Assembly (NCBI RefSeq): GCF_002835735.1
Contig: NZ_PISD01000077.1
Coordinates: 1-50,346 of the forward strand
Reading direction: 5' to 3'
DNA: 50,346 nucleotides
From: Cytobacillus horneckiae
GTDB taxonomy: Bacteria; Bacillota; Bacilli; Bacillales; Cytobacillaceae
The notes below the pieces were generated by a model, which was not told where the DNA came from, did no database searches, and saw only the letters and a program-made list of their open reading frames with translations. Position numbers and translations under genes: made by a program. Shown here piece by piece: positions 43,193 to 50,346 of the stretch. Position 1 is the first letter of the stretch. The number at the start of each line of letters is the position of its first letter.

Positions 43193-44120
43193 ATAACTCA
43201 TCCTTTTTTTCTTGATTATCATCAATAAACTTTAAGATACTATAAATTGTATGAACAACTGGTGTAGCTAAATTCATTTCATTTGCTTGTTTGACTAAAT
43301 AGCCGCACATTGATTCTACTTCCATCCTCTTGCCTTTTAAACGGTCCTGAAGCATGGAAGTTTGATGTGTTCTCGCAAATTCCGCCCTCGAAAATATCTT
43401 ATTCATCGCTTTCTCAATATCTACTTTTATCCCTTTACAGTTAGCAACCATGACCGCTTCTTTGCATATTTCTTCCGCTGTTTTCTTCAATTGCTGATTA
43501 TCAAGGATTTCTCCTACTTTGGCACCTGTTATTGCAGTTAACGGATTAAAGGTGATATTCCATAAAAACTTACTCCATTTTGTTTCTAATATATTTTCAG
43601 CATGTCTTGCATCTATGCTGGCATTAGAAAATAGTTGAACAATCATTTCACAGCTGGCCTTTGCACTTTGTGCAAGCTCCCCAACCATAAGATAAAATGA
43701 ACTGCTTTGCCGCACTGTGCCGGGAGTATCAATCGCCGCTTGAACATATGTAGCAGCTGATAACACCCGGTTTTCACCAAATATCTTTATTAAATATTCT
43801 TCATTATCCACACCATTTTGCATTGTTAATATTTTTGCTTCTTTGTTGAGAATAGCAGCCAATTTATTTGCCATTTCAATGGTGTCTATTGCCTTTACGC
43901 AAAAAAGCACAATATCTGAGTCGGCTAAATCTAATATGTCAATAGTAAAATGTCCAGTGACTGCAATTTTCTCCTCGCCTTTTATAATCGTTAATCCGCT
44001 TTCCTTTAACGTATGATAATGATCCCCTCTTGCCAAAAAAGTGACATCATTATTATTTGCTGCAAGCAAACCTCCAAAAAAACTTCCTACTGCACCGGCA
44101 CCAGCCACACCTATCTTCAT
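43176..44120 (-). CDS. panE: 2-dehydropantoate 2-reductase family protein (PanE/ApbA)
   Basis: A 314-residue member of the ketopantoate reductase family. GVAGAGAVGSFFGGLLA binds NADP; MQNGVDNEEYL, KWSKFLWNITFNPLTAITG (with the catalytic Lys and substrate Asn) and the C-terminal SMLQDRLKGKRMEVESMCG are standard. It reduces ketopantoate to pantoate for CoA synthesis, or a related 2-keto acid, since Bacillaceae often carry several homologues. I chose ATG 44120, 6 nt after AAGGGGG; a longer reading frame has no ribosome site. Confidence 0.85.
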   Translation of the reverse strand: MKIGVAGAGAVGSFFGGLLAANNNDVTFLARGDHYHTLKESGLTIIKGEEKIAVTGHFTIDILDLADSDIVLFCVKAIDTIEMANKLAAILNKEAKILTMQNGVDNEEYLIKIFGENRVLSAATYVQAAIDTPGTVRQSSSFYLMVGELAQSAKASCEMIVQLFSNASIDARHAENILETKWSKFLWNITFNPLTAITGAKVGEILDNQQLKKTAEEICKEAVMVANCKGIKVDIEKAMNKIFSRAEFARTHQTSMLQDRLKGKRMEVESMCGYLVKQANEMNLATPVVHTIYSILKFIDDNQEKKDELYANNL

Positions 44121-44644
44121 TTCCATCCCCCTTTTTTCTACACGTCTTTTCCATGAGATTACATGATTGACTTTTGAGCTTCTCTGCTCCTTCCCACACA
44201 ATCACTGATGCTCATCTAGATTCTTAATAGAGCGTCCTTTTGTGTCATGACGATTCATCCTTTTAATGCTATGCTGCTATTCTAATAATAAGTTAATAAA
44301 AAACAGAAAATTCTTTAAATGCATTCTACTCTTAACGATAGATTTCAGCAAACAGTATATTTATTACTAAATCAACAAACGGAATAAGTTAAAATTCAAT
44401 AGAATGAGCCCGGCACAATACCGGACTCATTCTACGGTGCGTCTATCCTTTTGGGGTCACTTCAGGGCGAAGCGACGAAGCGGCATGACGCTCGAACCGC
44501 TTGAAAGCGAGCGGTAAGCCTCGGAAAATCTCAAATCATTCATCTTAATTTCTGGATGCTCGCTCTTTAGCAGGTCGCAGAGAAGTCACACTTCTTTTAT
44601 CCAATCAGTTTTGGGTCTATTGTCACGATATAATGAAGAAATAT
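44121..44644. other. Intergenic region with a terminator and a GC-rich remnant
   Basis: It holds the hairpin at 44401-44433. From about 44434 to 44590 lies a GC-rich patch that includes TCCTTTTGGGGTCACTTC and an imperfect CCGCTTGAAAGCGAGCGG stem. It looks like decayed repeat or IS-end sequence, and no gene is supported. The promoter for the PanE/MBL pair should lie between 44121 and 44400, but I cannot fix it. Confidence 0.45.
44401..44433 (-). terminator. Hairpin downstream of the MutS2-like gene
   Basis: A 13-bp stem with one G-U pair (44401-44413 with 44421-44433, 7-nt loop) is followed on the minus strand by ATTGAATTTT. It lies about 210 bp beyond the MutS-like stop codon and upstream of panE. 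Confidence 0.65.
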
Positions 44645-46576
44645 TTAATCTTCACTGTCCAGCCAAAGATTTTCGACATGCCGTTTTTGCTGTTTTTTAT
44701 TTATTTTCCGATATTCTTTTGATTTAAAAATAATATTAAAATCATAATCTGGCGGATATAATTCATCTCTTTTAATATTTAATTTTAAACGCTTATGGTT
44801 GATCGCCTTCTTTTCATTCTTTATTTGAATAATATATTCTCCATTTGCATCTGGCCCTTTATAAACAATTCCGCTCTCCGCAGTTTCAGTAATGATTACA
44901 TGATCACCTTGGTCTAATTGAAGTATCACCGGCTTTGTTTGCGTCTTCTTGGCTGTCTTCCGTGCATATTTATTAATACTTATTTGCTTATCATAGTAAG
45001 GAAGCTTTAATTGAGCATGATCAATTGTGCTCTCAAATGGAGCAGCCTTCTTATAAGTGATTTGGTGCGCTTTTTCAATCAGTTTTGGATGGAGTCCAAG
45101 CTTCATCGCAATTGCAAATGCCTGACTTTTTCCACTCTGGCCAAATAAGAGACGATAGGTTGGCTGCAATGATTCAACATCAAATTCCATTGTTGCATTA
45201 AGAAATCCGTCTTTCTTGTCAGCAAACTCCTTCATTTCACTATAATGGGTTGTTGCAAATATCGTTGCTCCTTTTAAGAAAAGCTGCTCCAGAATTACAA
45301 TTGCCAACGCCATCCCTTCACCTGGATCTGTTCCAGACCCGAGCTCATCTAATAATACAAGTGATCGATCATTAGTTGCGCGCAAAATTTCGATAATATT
45401 TACTAGCCTGGAACTGAATGTACTTAAATTCTGTTCAATACTCTGTCCATCGCCTATATCAAGGTAGACATTTTGAAAGATAGCAATACTGCTGCCAGAT
45501 GCAGCTGGAATTGGCAGTCCTGATTGTGCCATTAAGGTTAATAGGCCGACCGTTTTCAACGTCACAGTTTTTCCACCTGTATTTGGTCCAGTAATTACAA
45601 GTGCCCTATGATGTTCTCCAAACGTAATTGACAATGGAACTGCTTTTGCGCCCAGCATTGGATGACGAGCTTCTTTAAGCTCTAGAAAATAATCTTCATT
45701 TAACAGAGGGATACTTGCTTCAATTTTTCTGCTATAGGCAGCTTTAGCAAATAAAACATCATAATGGTGAAAAGTATCAATGGCAATCAAAATCATCTGC
45801 TCATTCGTTAACAGGCCTGCAGTCAACTCATAAAGGATGCGTTCAACCTCTTGCTCTTCACTTATTTTCATCAACTCTATTTCACCTTGTATGGCCTGAA
45901 GCTCAATTGGTTCGATAAACAGAGTTGCGCCGGAAGCAGAGGTATCCAATACCGTTCCTTGTATTTTATTGCGGAATTCTCTTTTTACTGCAAGAGCGAA
46001 CCTGCCGTTTCTCTCTGAAACTACTGTCTCCTGTAACATGCTGCTGTATCGTTTAGACTTAACAATCTGTTTTGATTTTTCCTTCAGCTTATCTAATAAG
46101 ATTGATAACTGCCGTCGCAAATACGCTAAGCTGCTTGACGCATGATCATCCACTTGTCCATGCCTAATGGCCCCGTTTATTTTTGCTTCAACATCGCTTA
46201 AATCCCCAATTGATTCAGCATAAAGGCTTACATGCGGCGCGACATAGCTTTTATCTTTCATAAATTGTTTAAGTTTCAGACAGTGCTGAAGGAATGAGAG
46301 TACATACATAAATTGATCTGCACGGATATGCATACCTTTCTTTGCCTGATTAATCAGAAACTCCATTTCATCAAGTGTATGAATCGGAATGCTGCTACTA
46401 ATTTTAAGAATCTCTATTGCCTCTTTAACTTCCTCCAGCATTCCTTCTATTTTTCTTTTGTTTTGCTGCGGTTGAATGGATTTAATTGATTCCTTTCCCT
46501 TCGAGGTTTTTGCAAATTCCGAAATATCTTCTAGAATTTCTTGAAAACCGAGCACATCAAATGTTTGCTTATTCAT
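44645..46576 (-). CDS. MutS2-family ATPase lacking the coiled coil and Smr nuclease
   Basis: A 643-residue MutS2 paralogue. The N-terminal core and clamp (about 1-300), Walker A GPNTGGKT (330-337), Walker B LVLLDE (406-411) and the TTHYSEMK switch are well preserved. After the ATPase (about 515) the protein goes almost directly into a KOW-like SH3 segment (about 555-600: GDHVIITETAESGIVY, RLKLNI) and a basic tail. The usual coiled coil and Smr endonuclease of the approximately 785-residue MutS2 are missing. MutS2 of B. subtilis is known to bind collided ribosomes, and its core resembles a ribosome splitter. The attenuator-like leader suggests expression is induced by stalled translation. The classical alternative, a DNA recombination role, is not excluded. 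Confidence 0.88.
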   Translation of the reverse strand: MNKQTFDVLGFQEILEDISEFAKTSKGKESIKSIQPQQNKRKIEGMLEEVKEAIEILKISSSIPIHTLDEMEFLINQAKKGMHIRADQFMYVLSFLQHCLKLKQFMKDKSYVAPHVSLYAESIGDLSDVEAKINGAIRHGQVDDHASSSLAYLRRQLSILLDKLKEKSKQIVKSKRYSSMLQETVVSERNGRFALAVKREFRNKIQGTVLDTSASGATLFIEPIELQAIQGEIELMKISEEQEVERILYELTAGLLTNEQMILIAIDTFHHYDVLFAKAAYSRKIEASIPLLNEDYFLELKEARHPMLGAKAVPLSITFGEHHRALVITGPNTGGKTVTLKTVGLLTLMAQSGLPIPAASGSSIAIFQNVYLDIGDGQSIEQNLSTFSSRLVNIIEILRATNDRSLVLLDELGSGTDPGEGMALAIVILEQLFLKGATIFATTHYSEMKEFADKKDGFLNATMEFDVESLQPTYRLLFGQSGKSQAFAIAMKLGLHPKLIEKAHQITYKKAAPFESTIDHAQLKLPYYDKQISINKYARKTAKKTQTKPVILQLDQGDHVIITETAESGIVYKGPDANGEYIIQIKNEKKAINHKRLKLNIKRDELYPPDYDFNIIFKSKEYRKINKKQQKRHVENLWLDSED

Positions 46577-46618
46577 TGATTCTTCCTCCTTAAATTATCT
46601 TCTGTAATTTTTTTCCAT

Positions 46619-46652
46619 AAAAAAACCGCCATGAACAATAAGCTCATGACGG
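46619..46652 (-). terminator. Leader terminator T2 (before the MutS2-like gene)
   Basis: A 9-bp stem with one G-U pair (46644-46652 with 46626-46634, 9-nt loop) is followed on the minus strand by seven U residues. It ends 43 bp before the MutS-like ATG, so it would block the gene unless bypassed. Confidence 0.88.
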
Positions 46653-46695
46653 TAAGAAGAACATGCTGACAATTTTTGCGCACACTTAAATACGC

Positions 46696-46726
46696 AAAAA
46701 AGCTATGACAAAACATGCCATAGCTT
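46696..46726 (-). terminator. Leader terminator T1
   Basis: An 8-bp perfect stem (46719-46726 with 46700-46707) with further CA/TG pairs inside is followed by six U residues. CAUAGC at 46747-46742 can pair with its first arm GCUAUG (46724-46719) and act as antiterminator. The U run plus GCG can also pair with CGCAAAAA (46680-46673). Confidence 0.8.
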
Positions 46727-46841
46727 GACAGACTCTTCTATGCTATGATGCTTGTTCTTAACAATTCTTGAAAATGCGCATAATAAATAGAACTAGCTTC
46801 ATGCCAGTTTTTGCATAATCAAGACCGTATCAAGTTAACGG

Positions 46842-46865
46842 TTAGTTAAGAACACTCACACTCAT
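46842..46865 (-). CDS. Leader peptide MSVSVLN
   Basis: A 7-codon ORF (ATG AGT GTG AGT GTT CTT AAC TAA) with AAAAGGAG 8 nt upstream. It lies about 35 nt from the predicted transcription start. Codons 5-7 pair exactly with 46753-46762, so a ribosome on this ORF would change leader folding. Too short for homology; the call rests on position, ribosome site and pairing. Confidence 0.65.
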   Translation of the reverse strand: MSVSVLN

Positions 46866-46905
46866 AAAAAAATCTCCTTTTTTAGGGAAAAATAATTCTC
46901 TTTTT

Positions 46906-46934
46906 ACAATAAAGTGTTTTTATATAAATGTCAA
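46906..46934 (-). promoter_or_regulatory. Sigma-A promoter of the MutS2-like gene
   Basis: On the minus strand TTGACA (46934-46929), a 17-bp spacer and TATTGT (46911-46906). The -35 is consensus and the -10 matches four of six. It lies 12 bp past the stop of the acyl-CoA ligase gene, so the MutS-like gene has its own start. Confidence 0.8.
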
Positions 46935-46946
46935 TAGGTAACTAAG

Positions 46947-48485
46947 TCAGTCACCGGCAGTACCTACTTTTTCGCTATAACGTTCTCTTAGTTGATATTT
47001 TAGTATTTTTCCTGAAGTGTTGCGCGGCAATTGATCCATTTCGTAAAAAATTCGGGGGATTTTATAGCTAGCAAGTTCTTCACGGCAAAATTCCTGCAAA
47101 TCATTAAAATCAATCTTGTTCCCTTCTTTTGCTACAACGACAGCAGAAACAGTTTCACCCCACACTTCATGAGGTATTCCAATGACAGCCGCCTCTAGTA
47201 TATTAGGATGTTTATATAAGACTTGTTCGACTTCTGTTGAATATACATTTTCACCGCCAGAAATAATCATATCTTTTTTGCGGTCAACTAGCGTGATAAA
47301 TCCTTCGTTATCAATGGTTGCCAAATCTCCAGTATAAAGCCAGCCATTCTTCAATACTTTGCTCGTCTCCTCCGGATTTTTATAATAACCCTTCATCACA
47401 GACTCGCTTTTTAATATAAACTCCCCTACCTCGCCGGGCATTACATCTTCCCCGTTGACGTTGACCACCTTCGCATCGTTGCGGTAATCTGCTTTCCCTG
47501 ATGCACCGAGCTTTGTCTTATGATATTCCGGTATTAAAAAAACACCGCCGGGTCCGCCTTCCGTTTGCCCGCACATATTAAAAAATTGATCTGTTCCAAA
47601 CATCTCCATGGACTGTGTTAATACCGAAACCGGCATTGGCGCTGCTCCATAACCGCAGCGGCGCACACTTGATAGGTCATATTCCTTTCGATTTGGCACC
47701 TGCAATAAAAAGTTATACATTGTAGGAACAGCGAAAAACAAACTAACCTTGTACTTATCTATATCTTTTAAAGTTTGAACAGGATTGAAATCTTGACTGA
47801 TTATCTGAGTACAACCAAGCATTGTACCCGGTACAAGAAATAAATTTAGTTGAGCACAATGGAATAGTGGTGCTAAATGTATTAGCTTATCTTCCGTTCC
47901 CATCTTAAACATAATTGTCGTTCCAAGAGCTACATGCAGGACACGGTGATGATCCAAGACAACGCCCTTTGGCTTGCCAGTTGTCCCAGACGTGTACATA
48001 ATCTCGGCATCATCAGACTCCAGCACTTCCACATTCGGATTATTTATATTGCTGCTCAAAAATTCAACTAACAGCTTCTGATTTCCTACCTTATTTATTC
48101 CTGTAACAATTTGCAGTCGAACATTCGGGCTCCCATCAACCGCTTTAGCGACAGTTTCCTTAAGCTCACCATCAGCAAAGACAATCGTAGAATCGGAGTG
48201 ATTGATAATGAAGCTTGCCTCTTTTGCTGTTAAGCGAAAGTTAACAGGCACCGCTACTGCCCCCGCTTTTAAAATGGCATAATAAACAAAAGCAAATTGC
48301 GCAGAATTTTTCATCATTAACGCGATTTTATCACCTTTTTTCACGCCATCATTGACTAGGGCATTGGCAATCCGGTTGACCTCCTGATTGTATTGTTCAT
48401 ACGTAAAAACATCATCCTCAAAAATGATCGCCGTTTTGCCAGCATTATTACACGCATTTCTTTCTAAGCCTTCGATTAAATTCAT
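46947..48485 (-). CDS. Acyl-CoA ligase (third copy)
   Basis: A 512-residue AMP-forming ligase with P-loop MYTSGTTGKPKGVVLDH, NMCGQTEGGPGG in place of the usual YG-x-TE motif, LYTGDLATIDNEGFITLVDRKKD and the C-terminal catalytic Lys in RNTSGKILKYQLRE. The type is a medium-chain or general fatty acyl-CoA ligase. It is monocistronic, with its own promoter (48550-48578) and a palindrome over the start site. The MutS-like gene downstream has a separate promoter, so the two are not an obligate operon. Confidence 0.92.
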   Translation of the reverse strand: MNLIEGLERNACNNAGKTAIIFEDDVFTYEQYNQEVNRIANALVNDGVKKGDKIALMMKNSAQFAFVYYAILKAGAVAVPVNFRLTAKEASFIINHSDSTIVFADGELKETVAKAVDGSPNVRLQIVTGINKVGNQKLLVEFLSSNINNPNVEVLESDDAEIMYTSGTTGKPKGVVLDHHRVLHVALGTTIMFKMGTEDKLIHLAPLFHCAQLNLFLVPGTMLGCTQIISQDFNPVQTLKDIDKYKVSLFFAVPTMYNFLLQVPNRKEYDLSSVRRCGYGAAPMPVSVLTQSMEMFGTDQFFNMCGQTEGGPGGVFLIPEYHKTKLGASGKADYRNDAKVVNVNGEDVMPGEVGEFILKSESVMKGYYKNPEETSKVLKNGWLYTGDLATIDNEGFITLVDRKKDMIISGGENVYSTEVEQVLYKHPNILEAAVIGIPHEVWGETVSAVVVAKEGNKIDFNDLQEFCREELASYKIPRIFYEMDQLPRNTSGKILKYQLRERYSEKVGTAGD

Positions 48486-48523
48486 TGACCATCCTCCATT
48501 TACAATTATTTAAATTATCGCTA

Positions 48524-48543
48524 AAATGATCGCGTTTTCATTT
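48524..48543. promoter_or_regulatory. Candidate operator of the acyl-CoA ligase gene
   Basis: AAATGA (48524-48529), 8 bp, TCATTT (48538-48543) form a perfect 6-bp palindrome. It lies just downstream of the -10, where a repressor would block transcription. It differs from the ACTRACC-type operators. Confidence 0.35.
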
Positions 48544-48549
48544 ATTTAA

Positions 48550-48578
48550 ATATTATCAATTTTTAGACTATTAATCAA
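48550..48578 (-). promoter_or_regulatory. Sigma-A promoter of the third acyl-CoA ligase gene
   Basis: On the minus strand TTGATT (48578-48573), 17 bp, TAATAT (48555-48550). It lies 65 bp upstream of the ligase ATG. Confidence 0.6.
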
Positions 48579-48595
48579 TATTATTTAACTTAAGA

Positions 48596-48622
48596 AAAAA
48601 GCTGACTAAACTATTAGCAGCT
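48596..48622 (-). terminator. Terminator-like hairpin between the ligase and the beta-helix gene
   Basis: On the minus strand AGCTG-CTAA pairs with TTAGTCAGCT across a TAGT loop, with one bulge, and is followed by TTTTTTC. The beta-helix gene already has its own terminator at 48762-48788, so this one may end another transcript. Confidence 0.55.
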
Positions 48623-48760
48623 GGAGGTGCAAATATTCACAGTTACTTTGAATTTATGATACAAATTGCTAATTTAACATAATCTCATTATGTAAACTGA
48701 ATTTTCAATTCAGAACAATGATTGACACTACAATCTGTTGCAAATATCTTTGGTATAATA
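48597..48760 (-). ncRNA. Possible small RNA
   Basis: Between two minus-strand terminators lie two perfect 7-bp hairpins in a row: ACATAAT/ATTATGT with loop CTC (48677-48693) and CTGAATT/AATTCAG with loop TTC (48697-48713). The terminator hairpin at 48596-48622 follows. A weak promoter (TTGCAA, 17 bp, CATTGT on the minus strand) lies upstream. No coding sequence fits. This is suggestive only. Confidence 0.25.
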
Positions 48761-48761
48761 A

Positions 48762-48788
48762 AAGCTTGAGGATAGAATCCTCAAGCTT
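48762..48788 (-). terminator. Intrinsic terminator of the beta-helix gene
   Basis: A perfect 12-bp stem (48762-48773 with 48777-48788) with a 3-nt loop is followed on the minus strand by TTTATTAT. It begins 4 bp after the stop codon. Confidence 0.88.
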
Positions 48789-48791
48789 AAT

Positions 48792-50189
48792 TCAGTCGAC
48801 TATTTTTTTTGCAGGTGAATCCTTTTTCAGTTTAAAATCAAATTCTCTTGCATTTTCATAACCTGGATCTAAGTAACTGGATTTCTCATCACTTTTTGAA
48901 GCAATTTTGAAATCATCAAAAGAAGCATATTCTTCCTCCATCCATACCCAAATGCTGGTTTTACCTTTTTCTTTATGAAAGACATTTTTTTGTAGTTTAT
49001 TATCTTTGTTGCTTATAAAATAGTTGGCGATAAATAAGCCGGATGGCCCTGCAGTCAAAATATTTTTTTCAATCAAATTGTTTTTTGTATCATGCTGTAA
49101 TAACAGCTCTCCTCCATCTAATCCTTTTGTATCATTTTGATATAAAATATTATGAGAGATTGTAGAATTCTTCGTTCCTCCACGATTTTCATCATAACCG
49201 CCAAGCGCTATTCCTGTGTAAAAGTTATGATAAATCATATTGTTTATTATGCTAATATTATCAGCATACCTATTAGCATGCTCCGATGTTGCTTCAATCC
49301 CAATATCGCATTTATAGATAGTATTGTTATCAATCGTAATATTTTTCCCACCATCTACATAAATTCCGGCAGCAGAGTAATCTTCCCCGTAAGCATGATT
49401 GCCGTATGAAGTTATTTCATACACTTTATTATTATTCACAACTCCATTTCGCACATAGTCAGCTTTTTTATTATTAGAAGTACCCTCATAGCCAATTAAA
49501 TCTATACCAATATTATCATTTTGGCGAACGAGATTATTTTCCACCTTAAAGCCGTCAATATTGCCGTTTAGTACAAGCGATTCACTAGATCCAAGTTTTA
49601 AATTTTCAACCGTATTATTTAAAATGTTGATATCTTTCATCGGGCCAGTGCCGTATACTGCGATTCCGTGAGCATTTCCATCATCTGCATCGGTTTCAAT
49701 TCGTTTCACATGATTATTTTCTAAAGTAATATGGCTACTCGACCCTGTTACATAAATCCCCATGACTGTTTCATCAGTTAAATTGGTCGTTAAATCCATC
49801 ATTGTTAATCCACTTATCGTTACATAATTTTTATTATCTATCGTAACTAAGGATGTATCCCCTTCAGCACTCTTGGCATCCTTACCGCTAAGAATAACCT
49901 GATCATTTTTATAGGGTTTAAAAATAATAGGTTTAGATTTAGTACCACTATGTTTAATGACAAGCTTTTCATCGTAGGTACCTTTTCGAATGAATACGGT
50001 AGTCCCCGCCTTAGCTTCTAAAGCGGCTTTTTTTATCGTGCGAAATGGCTTTGATTTTGTACCATCATTTTGATCATTTCCATTAACAGCAACGTATATA
50101 GTCTTATCCTGTTCGGCTTTAGAAATATTTAATGAAATAACGACCGTGATAGCAGCTGCGGCCAAGAGGATAATAATCATTTTCTTCAT
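48792..50189 (-). CDS. Secreted right-handed parallel beta-helix repeat protein
   Basis: A 465-residue exported protein. A signal peptide (about 1-25, IIILLAAAAITVVISLNISKA) is followed by a DUF1565-like start (TIYVAVNGNDQNDGTKSKPF) and then many parallel beta-helix (PbH1) repeats with Asn ladders such as HITLENNHV, DINILNNTV and NITIDNNTIYKC. The architecture is that of polysaccharide-binding or -cleaving right-handed beta-helix proteins. No catalytic Asp pair can be named with confidence. It is monocistronic with its own terminator. Substrate and role at the cell surface are unknown. Confidence 0.86.
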   Translation of the reverse strand: MKKMIIILLAAAAITVVISLNISKAEQDKTIYVAVNGNDQNDGTKSKPFRTIKKAALEAKAGTTVFIRKGTYDEKLVIKHSGTKSKPIIFKPYKNDQVILSGKDAKSAEGDTSLVTIDNKNYVTISGLTMMDLTTNLTDETVMGIYVTGSSSHITLENNHVKRIETDADDGNAHGIAVYGTGPMKDINILNNTVENLKLGSSESLVLNGNIDGFKVENNLVRQNDNIGIDLIGYEGTSNNKKADYVRNGVVNNNKVYEITSYGNHAYGEDYSAAGIYVDGGKNITIDNNTIYKCDIGIEATSEHANRYADNISIINNMIYHNFYTGIALGGYDENRGGTKNSTISHNILYQNDTKGLDGGELLLQHDTKNNLIEKNILTAGPSGLFIANYFISNKDNKLQKNVFHKEKGKTSIWVWMEEEYASFDDFKIASKSDEKSSYLDPGYENAREFDFKLKKDSPAKKIVD

Positions 50190-50346
50190 TTCATCATTCC
50201 TTATTAAAATCTAATTCATAATTTTCATCATATACTGAGGTATATGAAAATACTATTCTGATATCAAATCCAAGTGATTCTTTTTCAATTGCCAGCTTTG
50301 GACAGCTCTATAACAAATCTGCCCATTCGTATTATAAGGTCAATCA
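50190..50346. promoter_or_regulatory. Upstream region of the beta-helix gene with a palindrome
   Basis: CATATAC (50229-50235) and GTATATG (50240-50246) form a perfect 7-bp palindrome around TGAG, flanked by TTTTC and GAAAA on the outside. It could be an operator of the beta-helix gene. No firm promoter was found. Confidence 0.35.

Larger units (their letters stand above)
46577..46905 (-). promoter_or_regulatory. Attenuator leader of the MutS2-like gene
   Basis: The 5' leader is about 320 nt from the predicted start to the ATG. In transcript order it holds a 7-codon ORF (46865-46842), an AACUGGC/GCUAGUU hairpin (46809-46791), a segment 46762-46753 exactly complementary to the leader-ORF end, and two terminators (46726-46696 and 46652-46619). 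This is the layout of ribosome-mediated transcription attenuation. Confidence 0.7.

Noticed and set aside
46577..46946. T-box or metabolite riboswitch upstream of the MutS2-like gene
   Set aside because: No T-box sequence (TGGNACC-type) or known aptamer core is visible, whereas a uORF plus tandem terminators is.
48748..48759. Plus-strand TGGTATAAT as an extended -10 promoter
   Set aside because: It would fire straight into the terminator hairpin 3 bp away and has no -35; it is probably chance AT-rich sequence.
1..50346. CRISPR array, tRNA/rRNA genes, prophage or intact IS
   Set aside because: No regularly spaced repeats, no tRNA-like cloverleaf, no integrase, transposase or phage structural protein was seen on either strand.

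Overview
The window looks like chromosome of a low-GC, spore-forming Bacillaceae bacterium. It carries yndG-yndH-yndJ homologues, a CsbD-type stress gene behind a good sigma-B promoter, coaW, a YwaF-type protein, LysM-NlpC/P60 and CwlK-type wall hydrolases, an exosporium-like protein, strong AGGAGG ribosome sites, and TTG/GTG starts. Almost every gene lies on the minus strand. No rRNA, tRNA, CRISPR, phage or intact transposon was seen.

Region 1 (1-5740): the 3' end of a glycosyltransferase-like gene, then a four-gene minus-strand operon for a 6-deoxy-HexNAc nucleotide sugar (2-epimerase, 4,6-dehydratase, RmlD-type reductase, a fourth SDR). An ExsC-like spore-surface gene diverges from it; a spore-surface glycan is the likely theme.

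Region 2 (5740-13790): housekeeping and accessory genes. These are a PHP phosphoesterase, a CwlK-type endopeptidase, CsbD, a GNAT acetyltransferase, a lipoprotein polysaccharide deacetylase, and yndG/H/J.

Region 3 (13980-18340): an operon of two unequal acyl-CoA dehydrogenases, an enoyl-CoA hydratase and a class III CoA-transferase behind a near-consensus sigma-A promoter. Then (18440-21200) come a LysM/NlpC endopeptidase, coaW and a YwaF-type protein.

Region 4 (21390-44120): about 22 kb of acyl-CoA catabolism genes, all on the minus strand: two acyl-CoA ligases, two acyl-CoA dehydrogenases, a MaoC pair, FabG, two paralogous SDRs, thiolase, TetR regulator, thioesterase, an APH-type kinase, a ComB-type phosphatase, enoyl-CoA hydratase, a five-gene branched-chain-type ABC importer, a nitronate monooxygenase-type flavoprotein and an MDR reductase. 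PanE- and metallo-beta-lactamase-type genes lie at its head. Two near-identical palindromes mark the ligase and dehydrogenase promoters. The kinase plus ACAD11-like dehydrogenase suggests handling of 4-hydroxyacyl-CoAs.

Region 5 (44400-46934): a MutS2 paralogue that has lost the Smr nuclease but keeps a KOW-like domain. It sits behind a sigma-A promoter, a 7-codon leader ORF, and two tandem intrinsic terminators with competing pairings. This is the layout of antibiotic-inducible ribosome-mediated attenuation and is the most interesting find: a candidate inducible ribosome-rescue or antibiotic-tolerance factor.

Region 6 (46947-50346): a third acyl-CoA ligase, a structured intergenic region that may encode a small RNA, and a secreted beta-helix protein.
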